Shown here: positions 1 through 4,628 of the stretch, piece after piece
How positions within the stretch are numbered: the first letter of the stretch is position 1
Layout of the letters: each line of letters starts with the position of its first letter
NCBI GenBank assembly: GCA_020439605.1
Contig: JAGQSI010000076.1
Coordinates: forward strand, 1-8,451
Direction: 5' to 3'
Length of the DNA stretch: 8,451 bases
DNA from: Acidimicrobiales bacterium
Lineage (GTDB): Bacteria > Actinomycetota > Acidimicrobiia > Acidimicrobiales > Iamiaceae
Translations under genes and position numbers: made by a program
The notes under the pieces: generated by a model
Told to the model about the DNA's origin: nothing
The model's database searches: none
What the model saw: the letters and a program-made list of their open reading frames with translations, nothing else

Positions 1-997
1 GCTAACAGGGGTCGGCACGGTCCTGAAGAAGGCCGCCAACGCCTTGGCGTGGGCGGTGCGGGAGATGGAACGTCGCTATGACCTACTTGCGGAATGCGGC
101 TTCCGAGACATCACTGGCTACAACTCCGCATATGACCGTGGGGATCTAGTCGATCCCAACGCTGAGCTGCTTGGCGACGACGCAGAATCGGTAAAGACCT
201 ATGAGCGAATGCCGTTCATCCTGGTGGTCATAGACGAGCTGGCGGACCTGATGATGGTTGCTGCTAGAGACGTTGAGGAATCCATTTGTCGCCTCGCCCA
301 GATGGCGCGTGCAGTGGGTATCCACCTGGTTATCGCCACCCAGCGCCCCTCGGTAAACGTCATTACCGGACTCATCAAGGCCAACGTTCCGGCTCGTCTC
401 GCCTTCGCTGTCTCTAGCGCTACAGATTCTCGAGTGATCCTCGATCAGGTTGGCGCAGAGAGACTGCTCGGTAAAGGTGACATGTTGTTGCTCGGCCCGT
501 CATCCTCCATAGCGCAGCGTGTCCAAGGGTCGTGGGTCACCGAGGAAGAGGTCCGCAACATTGCGGCATTCTGGAAACGCCAGACACCCGAGATCACCTA
601 CGACACATCGGTGCAGGGCAGCGAGGAACAAGGTGGCGCAGCTGCGCTCTTTGGCGGTGGGGCCAGCGGATCTGGCGATGATGACGACGATCTGATGGCT
701 CAAGCCGTGGAACTCGTGGTTCGTAGCCAGCTCGGCTCCACCTCGATGCTTCAACGCAAGCTAAAGGTTGGCTTTGCTCGCGCTGGGCGGATCATGGATC
801 TGCTCGAAGAGCGCGGAATTGTTGGTCCGTCCACGGGATCAAAGGCTCGTGAGGTTTTGATGACACCCGAGGAGCTCGATGCTGGAGTATTGCCTGGCTC
901 TGGCGGTGGGGCACAAGGCGACAACGACGGCGACGGCGATCCCTACGGTCTGCCTGTTGCCAATCCTGATGATCCAGCAGGGCCAATAATCGACTAG
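1..997 (+). CDS. ftsK: DNA translocase FtsK/SpoIIIE, C-terminal part (5' end outside window)
   Basis: Septal, ATP-driven DNA pump that clears chromosomal DNA from the division plane; only the last 331 codons are present, in frame from base 2. The conserved block KKAANALAW...REMERRYDLL begins near base 26. The Walker B strand FILVVIDELADLM lies at about 215-256, followed by the family motif ATQRPSVNVITGLIKAN and then by DSRVILDQVGAERLLGKGDML. A Gly/Asp-rich linker (GSGDDDDDL) leads into the winged-helix gamma domain at about 686-880 (AVELVVRSQLGSTSMLQRKL, then RAGRIMDLLEERGIVGP), which in the family reads oriented sequences such as KOPS/SRS. The TAG stop is at 995-997. About 35 low-complexity residues (GSGGGAQGDNDGDGD...) follow the gamma domain. 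The first ten codons match the usual family sequence poorly. Identity is secure; the N-terminal membrane part and Walker A lie upstream of the window. Confidence 0.96.
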   Translation, partial: LTGVGTVLKKAANALAWAVREMERRYDLLAECGFRDITGYNSAYDRGDLVDPNAELLGDDAESVKTYERMPFILVVIDELADLMMVAARDVEESICRLAQMARAVGIHLVIATQRPSVNVITGLIKANVPARLAFAVSSATDSRVILDQVGAERLLGKGDMLLLGPSSSIAQRVQGSWVTEEEVRNIAAFWKRQTPEITYDTSVQGSEEQGGAAALFGGGASGSGDDDDDLMAQAVELVVRSQLGSTSMLQRKLKVGFARAGRIMDLLEERGIVGPSTGSKAREVLMTPEELDAGVLPGSGGGAQGDNDGDGDPYGLPVANPDDPAGPIID

Positions 998-1013
998 CAG
1001 AACAAGGCTGCAG

Positions 1014-1042
1014 CCAAGGTGGTTAATTCTTGACCAACTTGG
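1014..1042 (+). promoter_or_regulatory. Long imperfect inverted repeat after ftsK, abutting the next -10 box
   Basis: Arms 1014-1026 and 1030-1042 pair around a 3-nt loop. Twelve of 13 positions pair as RNA, counting one U-G pair (1024/1032); the single mismatch is 1019/1037. The core reads TGGTTAA-TTC-TTGACCA. It starts 16 bp after the ftsK stop, so it could be a terminator hairpin without a U-tract, a form common in actinobacteria. It also ends directly before the TAGGGT box at 1043 and covers the -35 position, so it could be an operator for the DUF4395 gene. The sequence alone does not decide between these. Confidence 0.55.
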
Positions 1043-1048
1043 TAGGGT
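1043..1048 (+). promoter_or_regulatory. Putative -10 box for a leaderless DUF4395 transcript
   Basis: TAGGGT fits the actinobacterial TAnnnT -10 consensus and ends 8 nt before the ATG at 1057. This spacing would place the transcription start on or next to the A of the ATG. No Shine-Dalgarno sequence is seen before that ATG, which agrees with a leaderless mRNA. The -35 region at about 1020-1025 is weak and lies inside the inverted repeat. Confidence 0.45.
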
Positions 1049-1056
1049 ATTGGTCG

Positions 1057-1578
1057 ATGCGCAAGCTCTTTACCTTTCCCAACCCGGTCAACGAGGTTTC
1101 TGCTCGCCTTGTAGCCGCTGGCGTAGTGCTGTTGACCCTACTGATCTTGCTCGGTGGCCAGACCTGGGCGATCGGCCTGTTGGCCTACGGCTTCTTGGCA
1201 CGGGTTCTATCTGGACCAACTCTCAGCCCGCTCGGTCAGTTTGTTACCCGCGTCCTGACACCAGCCTTGCCGGCCCAACCAAAGATGGTTCCTGGACCAC
1301 CAAAACGTTTTGCCCAAGGCGTTGGCGCCACGCTGAGCGTTGCGGCCGCTGTGGCCCATTTTGGTTTTGGGGCCACTGGAGTCGCACTCGTGTTGGTGGC
1401 GATGATCACGGTGGCAGCAACTCTTGAGTCGGTGTTTGCCTTCTGCTTGGGATGCGTCATGTTCTCGGGTCTGATGAAAATTGGTGTCGTACCCGAGTCT
1501 GTATGCGAAGAGTGCAATGACATCTGGTCACGTCTTGGTCGTTCTGATGACTCAGAACGTGAGCCGGTAGCCGTTTAG
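1057..1578 (+). CDS. DUF4395 family membrane protein
   Basis: A 173-residue membrane protein of unknown function, recognised as DUF4395. The N-terminus FTFPNPVNEVSARLVAAGVV is followed by hydrophobic segments at about residues 16-34 and 36-52 and by a long hydrophobic region from about 88 to 140. The middle motif GFLARVLSGPTLSPLGQFV is typical of the family. The C-terminal part carries two cysteine pairs, C130-x2-C133 (CLGC) and C150-x2-C153 (CEEC), which suggests a redox or metal-related role; in actinobacteria such genes are often found beside thioredoxin or sulfurtransferase genes, but none is seen here. ATG 1057 is preferred to the upstream TTG 1030 because the TTG lies inside the inverted repeat and ATG 1057 has a correctly spaced -10 box. 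Family assignment is confident; the function is not known. Confidence 0.85.
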   Translation: MRKLFTFPNPVNEVSARLVAAGVVLLTLLILLGGQTWAIGLLAYGFLARVLSGPTLSPLGQFVTRVLTPALPAQPKMVPGPPKRFAQGVGATLSVAAAVAHFGFGATGVALVLVAMITVAATLESVFAFCLGCVMFSGLMKIGVVPESVCEECNDIWSRLGRSDDSEREPVAV

Positions 1579-1596
1579 ACGCTCAACGCAACACGA

Positions 1597-1750
1597 GCGA
1601 TTCGCCAACGCGTCACAAGCGAGTCGCCAACGCGTCACAAGCGAATCAGCAGCGACTCACAAGCGATTCGCCAACGCGTCACAAGCGAGTCGCCAACGCG
1701 TCACAAGCGAATCAGCAGCGACTCACAAGCGAGTCAGCAGCGACTCAATC
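1597..1750. repeat. Hierarchical tandem array: 11-bp monomers, 22-bp units, 66-bp block twice
   Basis: Seven 22-bp units run without a gap (starts 1597, 1619, 1641, 1663, 1685, 1707, 1729). Each splits into two 11-bp monomers. Units 1, 2, 4 and 5 pair GCGATTCGCCA or GCGAGTCGCCA with ACGCGTCACAA. Units 3 and 6 pair GCGAATCAGCA with GCGACTCACAA. Unit 7 pairs GCGAGTCAGCA with GCGACTCAATC. Units 1-3 and 4-6 are identical, so a 66-bp block is present twice in perfect tandem. Decayed monomers flank it at 1586-1596 (8 of 11 matches to ACGCGTCACAA) and 1752-1762 (9 of 11 to GCGAATCAGCA). It fills the gap between the convergent ends of the DUF4395 gene and the minus-strand gene. Units abut with no spacers, so it is not CRISPR. 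The role is unknown; a protein-binding array or a replication-slippage product are both possible. Confidence 0.97.
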
Positions 1751-1756
1751 GGCAAA

Positions 1757-2488
1757 TCACCAGAGGTCGACGAATCCGAGTTCGCCCGGCACGATTCTGC
1801 GTGGTTGGGGAATCTGTAGCTCGCAACGCGCTGTTGGCGAATCGAGGAGCTTCAAGATTCGCTCGATCAGTGCAGGATCATTGAGTCCATCTCCGCCCGC
1901 CAAGGAACGAGTGAGTCTGGTCATGGCTCTTGGCGTATCGGGATAGGTCTTGGAAAGTGTGGTTTCAAGAGCCAACTCGAAGCCTCTGGCTGCAGGGATA
2001 TGCCCGGAGACGCAAACCAACAGATCTGCGGCGTTGGCGAACATTCGAGTGATGGCGCTTCGCTCTTCGATGCTGCACGAACCGGTGTTTGTCTCGTCAT
2101 CGAGGTCGGCATCAACCAACGCCACCATCAGGCTGCTTGAGCGTCTCAGTACGTTGACTCCGTCGCTAACAGCCTGGGTGTCAACGAGCAACCAGTCGTC
2201 GCAGTGATCAAATCCTCCCACCATGCACACCCCGGGCTCCAGAGCGGACTTAGGGCTTTGACCCAACGGAATGGAATTCGGGCAACCACTACTTGTGAGT
2301 TCGCCAAATTGAATTATGGGTGGCCCATCTGGCTCCAGACCCATACTGTGTTTGAGCCAGCCATGGCGGGTCCCCTCGAACAGGGTTAGGCCAAGCGTCA
2401 GGCCTTTGGGGTGCAAGATCGAGGCGATCGCCATCACGGCTTGGGCTGAGAGATCCGATACGCCCATGACCACGATCAGCGGACACAA
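1757..2488 (-). CDS. Unidentified protein, possibly a degenerate MinD/CpaE-like ATPase
   Basis: I do not recognise this gene with confidence. From the TTG at 2488 it encodes 243 residues. The N-terminus PLIVVMGVSDLSAQAVMAIASIL has the strand-turn-helix layout of a MinD/CpaE nucleotide-binding start, but GVSDLSAQA replaces the P-loop (no GKS/T). Later come DDWLLVDTQAV, LMVALVDADLDDE and ADLLVCVSGHIPAARGFELALE; the last resembles the strand and helix that follow switch II in CpaE-like proteins. The frame stays open up to 2929, but beyond about 2490 it lies opposite the HTH gene with codons in register and reads like a shadow. Other starts are GTG 2473 and ATG 2467; TTG 2488 is chosen because it keeps the first beta strand. 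No clear ribosome binding site is seen. It diverges from the HTH gene and its stop (1757-1759) touches the repeat array. I am fairly sure it is coding, not of what it does. Confidence 0.6.
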   Translation of the reverse strand: MCPLIVVMGVSDLSAQAVMAIASILHPKGLTLGLTLFEGTRHGWLKHSMGLEPDGPPIIQFGELTSSGCPNSIPLGQSPKSALEPGVCMVGGFDHCDDWLLVDTQAVSDGVNVLRRSSSLMVALVDADLDDETNTGSCSIEERSAITRMFANAADLLVCVSGHIPAARGFELALETTLSKTYPDTPRAMTRLTRSLAGGDGLNDPALIERILKLLDSPTARCELQIPQPRRIVPGELGFVDLW

Positions 2489-2517
2489 CTGTTGAGCATG
2501 GCCGGGCTTCGCCTGTT

Positions 2518-2543
2518 TGGTTGCCTCGGGATGTGGGCAACCA
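2518..2543. promoter_or_regulatory. Dyad between the divergent genes (putative operator)
   Basis: Perfect 8-bp arms TGGTTGCC (2518-2525) and GGCAACCA (2536-2543) flank a 10-bp spacer. The dyad lies between the minus-strand gene (start near 2488) and the HTH gene (start 2576), and its right arm covers the expected -35 position of the HTH promoter. A shared operator, perhaps bound by the HTH protein itself, is an inference. Confidence 0.45.
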
Positions 2544-2562
2544 TGAAATGGCGTGAAGGCGC

Positions 2563-2568
2563 TAGAGT
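2563..2568 (+). promoter_or_regulatory. Putative -10 box for a leaderless HTH-gene transcript
   Basis: TAGAGT fits TAnnnT and ends 7 nt before ATG 2576, so transcription would begin at the start codon. No Shine-Dalgarno sequence precedes this ATG. The box supports ATG 2576 as the start rather than the in-frame ATG codons upstream at 2492, 2531 and 2543. Confidence 0.45.
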
Positions 2569-2575
2569 GTGGCTC

Positions 2576-2818
2576 ATGTCCTCCCAAATCCAATGGCTGA
2601 GTACTGCCGGCGCTGCCAAGTATCTCGGGATCACTCCTCGTACTCTCTACCGGTTCATTGACGAAGGACAGATCGTGGGATACAGATTTGGGCGGGTCAT
2701 CCGTCTCAAGCAACAAGACGTCGATGCATTCATCGAGTCGAGCCGGATCGAACCCGGCACCCTCGAACACCTCTATCCCGAGGTGATCGGATCTGGTGAG
2801 CGTCCCGCCGAGACATGA
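2576..2818 (+). CDS. Excisionase/MerR-type helix-turn-helix DNA-binding protein
   Basis: An 80-residue protein that is almost entirely one winged helix-turn-helix of the excisionase/BldC kind. WLSTAGAAKYLGITPRTLYR (residues 7-26) forms the HTH, RFGRVIRLKQQDVDAFIESS (37-56) the wing and following helix, and a short tail SRIEPGTLEHLYPE ends the recognisable part. Actinobacteria commonly have such stand-alone chromosomal regulators, so the family name does not imply a phage or integrative element, and no integrase is present here. The start at 2576 is set by the HTH boundary and by the -10 box just upstream. The gene diverges from the unidentified minus-strand gene and shares with it a promoter region that contains a dyad, so it may regulate itself and that neighbour. 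Its target is not known. Confidence 0.88.
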   Translation: MSSQIQWLSTAGAAKYLGITPRTLYRFIDEGQIVGYRFGRVIRLKQQDVDAFIESSRIEPGTLEHLYPEVIGSGERPAET

Positions 2819-2907
2819 TTCGCCAAGGTCCTGGCGCCACCGCCGCCGCCGCTTGACCATCACTGCTTTGCCACGGCGAAGTGAGCCACCGTTGAGTTCT
2901 TCGAGTT

Positions 2908-2926
2908 CAGTTAGTTGTTCTAACTG
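2908..2926. terminator. Small inverted repeat, possible weak terminator of the HTH gene
   Basis: CAGTTAG-TTGTT-CTAACTG forms a perfect 7-bp stem with a 5-nt loop, 89 nt after the HTH stop. The stem is AT-rich and no T-run follows on the plus strand, so intrinsic termination is doubtful. Confidence 0.25.
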
Positions 2927-3091
2927 CATGTTTGTCCCACCCCTGAGTATTCTTATTGATCCGCTATCTCGTGCAGTTGCGACCGTATATGGCGCAGGCG
3001 ATCATGGCTAGTGGTGCTACTCAACTGGCGCATCGTGAAAAATCGCCATTACCGCTTTGTCTGACAGCGATACGCTTGGACCACCGTCGCT

Positions 3092-3096
3092 AGAGG
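3092..3096 (+). promoter_or_regulatory. Ribosome binding site that fixes the TTG start of phoH
   Basis: AGAGG lies 6 nt before TTG 3103. No ATG or GTG has comparable support before the conserved PhoH sequence, so this site decides the start. Confidence 0.55.
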
Positions 3097-3102
3097 CCAG
3101 CC

Positions 3103-4074
3103 TTGACCACCACCCAAATCACTATTCACGTCCCCGGCAACCACCTGATGAGGCCGTTGCTTGGAGAGCGCGACGAGTTTCTGCGTCTGGTAGAGAACTC
3201 GTTTCCATCCACCTCTGTGCACGTGCGCGGAAACGAGATCACCGCCGAGGGAACCCAAGCCGATCGAGTGGGACAACTATTTGGTGAACTCATCACCATT
3301 CTCAAAGACGGCCAGGAGATAGACCGTGCACTTCTGGAGAGAACCATGGACATGGTCCTCGCAGACGAGAAGCCATCTGAGATCTTGACCGCCGAGGTGC
3401 TCAAGGCTGCCAAAGGCCGTCGGATCCGGCCGAAAACCGCGGGCCAAAAGCGTTACGTGGATGCCATCGCCAAGAACGTGATCACATTTGGGGTGGGGCC
3501 AGCAGGAACTGGCAAGAGCTGGCTGGCTGTGGCCATGGCGGTGTCTGCGCTGCAGAACAAAGAAGTGGATCGCATCATCCTCACGCGCCCAGCAGTGGAA
3601 GCAGGGGAGCGCCTGGGCTTTCTCCCCGGAGATCTGATGGCAAAAGTGGATCCTTACCTTCGTCCGTTGTATGACGCCCTGCACGACATGGTGGACACCG
3701 AGACCGCTCAGCGAATGGTGGAACGTGGCGTGGTAGAGGTAGCGCCGTTGGCGTTCATGCGCGGCCGCACGCTCAACAACAGTTTCATCATCTTGGACGA
3801 GGCCCAAAACACCACACCTGAGCAGATGAAAATGTTTCTGACCCGGATTGGTTTTGGTTCCAAGGCTGTCATTACCGGGGACCGTACTCAGGTGGATGTG
3901 CCCGGCGGACGGTCGGGTTTGGCGCACATGGAACGCATCCTCGGGGGTATCGAAGGGCTCGGTTTCGTTACGCTCACTGGCCGCGACGTGGTTCGACACC
4001 GTATCGTTCAACAGATTGTGGACGCCTACGAGCGAGATGCCGCCGACTCCTCTAGCGGTCGGGAGTCGAAATGA
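3103..4074 (+). CDS. phoH: PhoH-like ATPase (PhoH/YbeZ family)
   Basis: A 323-residue cytoplasmic P-loop ATPase of the PhoH/YbeZ family, whose members work with YbeY in RNA processing and ribosome quality control. Residues 1-75 form the small N-terminal domain (VHVRGNEITAEGTQADRV...LITILKDGQ). The motor follows the motif RPKTAGQKRYVDAI: Walker A GPAGTGKS at 132-139, TRPAVEAGERLGFLPGDL at 161-178, Walker B FIILDEAQN at 228-236, and TGDRTQVDVP at 258-267. The length is normal for the family. The TTG start is supported by AGAGG 6 nt upstream and by the fit of the N-terminus. This is the first gene of the operon, and its TGA overlaps the ybeY ATG by 4 bp. An RNA-helicase-like activity is known or proposed for the family and is not shown by the sequence itself. 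Confidence 0.96.
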   Translation: MTTTQITIHVPGNHLMRPLLGERDEFLRLVENSFPSTSVHVRGNEITAEGTQADRVGQLFGELITILKDGQEIDRALLERTMDMVLADEKPSEILTAEVLKAAKGRRIRPKTAGQKRYVDAIAKNVITFGVGPAGTGKSWLAVAMAVSALQNKEVDRIILTRPAVEAGERLGFLPGDLMAKVDPYLRPLYDALHDMVDTETAQRMVERGVVEVAPLAFMRGRTLNNSFIILDEAQNTTPEQMKMFLTRIGFGSKAVITGDRTQVDVPGGRSGLAHMERILGGIEGLGFVTLTGRDVVRHRIVQQIVDAYERDAADSSSGRESK

Positions 4075-4628
4075 TCCGCCCCAAGCCGCCGGTGGGGGCC
4101 AGAAGTAGACGCCAGGGCAACGAGGGAGACCTCGAGGTTTTCGTTGCTGATGAGCAAGAAGACCATCTCGTCGACGTGGTGCGCTGGGAGAAGCTTGCAC
4201 GCTCGGTTCTTGAGCACGAAGGTGTGAGCGGCGATGCCGAGATGTCCTTGTTGTTCGTGGACGAAGCCACCATCGCAGAACTCAACGGTCAGTTCATGGG
4301 CCAACAAGGCCCCACCGACGTCTTGGCCTTCCCGATCGACGACGAAGATGTGTTGATCGGGCGTTCGCCAGACGGATCCACCTCAGGACCAGAGCGCGGC
4401 GCTTCGAGCGAGGTTCCGTTGCTGATCGGCGATGTGGTGATATGCCCCGCAGTGGCGCAACGAAATGCCCCTACTCACGCTGGAACCTATGACGACGAGT
4501 TGGCGCTTCTCATCGTCCACGGCATCTTGCACGTGCTCGGCCACGATCACGCCGAGCCAGAAGAAACTGCCGTAATGCAATCCAAAGAGCTCGAGCTTCT
4601 ATCCCGCTTCTACAGAGGTGAACCTTGA
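4071..4628 (+). CDS. ybeY: Endoribonuclease YbeY (rRNA maturation factor)
   Basis: A metal-dependent single-strand endoribonuclease involved in 16S rRNA 3'-end maturation and ribosome quality control. The zinc-binding signature HGILHVLGHDH spans residues 150-160, with H150, H154 and H160 as metal ligands. The conserved GPTDVLAFP motif is at 80-88 and GDVVICP at 120-126. At 185 residues it is somewhat long: about 20 basic residues precede the usual first strand (DLEVFVADEQ), and an acidic/Ser-Gly-rich insert fills about 90-116. The start ATG 4071 overlaps the phoH stop in an ATGA and has GGGAG 5 nt upstream. An in-frame GTG eight codons in would shorten the extension. It lies directly between phoH and the corC-like gene, the usual arrangement. 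Confidence 0.96.
   Translation: MIRPKPPVGARSRRQGNEGDLEVFVADEQEDHLVDVVRWEKLARSVLEHEGVSGDAEMSLLFVDEATIAELNGQFMGQQGPTDVLAFPIDDEDVLIGRSPDGSTSGPERGASSEVPLLIGDVVICPAVAQRNAPTHAGTYDDELALLIVHGILHVLGHDHAEPEETAVMQSKELELLSRFYRGEP
4614..4621 (+). promoter_or_regulatory. Ribosome binding site for the TTG start of the corC-like gene
   Basis: AGAGGTGA inside the 3' end of ybeY ends 3 nt before TTG 4625. It is the clearest Shine-Dalgarno sequence in the operon and supports the TTG start, whose TTGA overlaps the ybeY stop. Confidence 0.6.

Larger units (their letters stand above)
2819..3102. other. 284-bp intergenic region before the phoH operon
   Basis: I see no convincing gene on either strand. It begins with the octamer TTCGCCAA (2819-2826) and a CCG-rich run (about 2838-2851), and holds a small inverted repeat at 2908-2926. 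The promoter of the phoH operon should lie in the right half. A candidate -10 is TACGCT (3071-3076), but no good -35 stands at 16-18 bp before it, so the promoter is not assigned. Confidence 0.5.

Noticed and set aside
1030..1056. TTG 1030 as the DUF4395 start
   Set aside because: It lies within the inverted repeat and upstream of the -10 box, and the family sequence begins at the FTFPNPVNE that follows ATG 1057.
1597..1750. CRISPR array
   Set aside because: The 22-bp units abut with no unique spacers, and no cas genes are in the window.
1597..1750. Plasmid-type iteron origin
   Set aside because: The unit length fits, but the context is chromosomal (ftsK, era) with no rep gene and no AT-rich region alongside.
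2492..2575. Longer start of the HTH gene at ATG 2492
   Set aside because: It would add 28 residues unlike the family, run through the dyad, and ignore the -10 box placed correctly for ATG 2576.
2489..2929. N-terminal extension of the minus-strand frame (up to 390 codons, starting MQLEQLTELEELN, with a KRRRRWRQ stretch)
   Set aside because: Most of it lies opposite the clearly homologous HTH gene with codons in antisense register, a frame that tends to stay open in GC-rich DNA. The segment 2819-2929 could be a small peptide but has no stop of its own and no clear ribosome binding site.
2796..3011. 71-codon plus-strand frame after the HTH gene
   Set aside because: It overlaps the HTH 3' end, gives a Ser/Pro/Arg-rich sequence without recognisable features, and has no ribosome binding site.
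3057..3076. TTGTCT/TACGCT as a -35/-10 pair for phoH
   Set aside because: The spacer is only 8 bp, too short for a sigma-70-type promoter, so only the -10 candidate is mentioned.
3277..4200. 307-codon open frame on the minus strand
   Set aside because: It is antisense to phoH and the start of ybeY, which are certain by motifs. Its translation is rich in His, Cys and Pro and shows no family motif.
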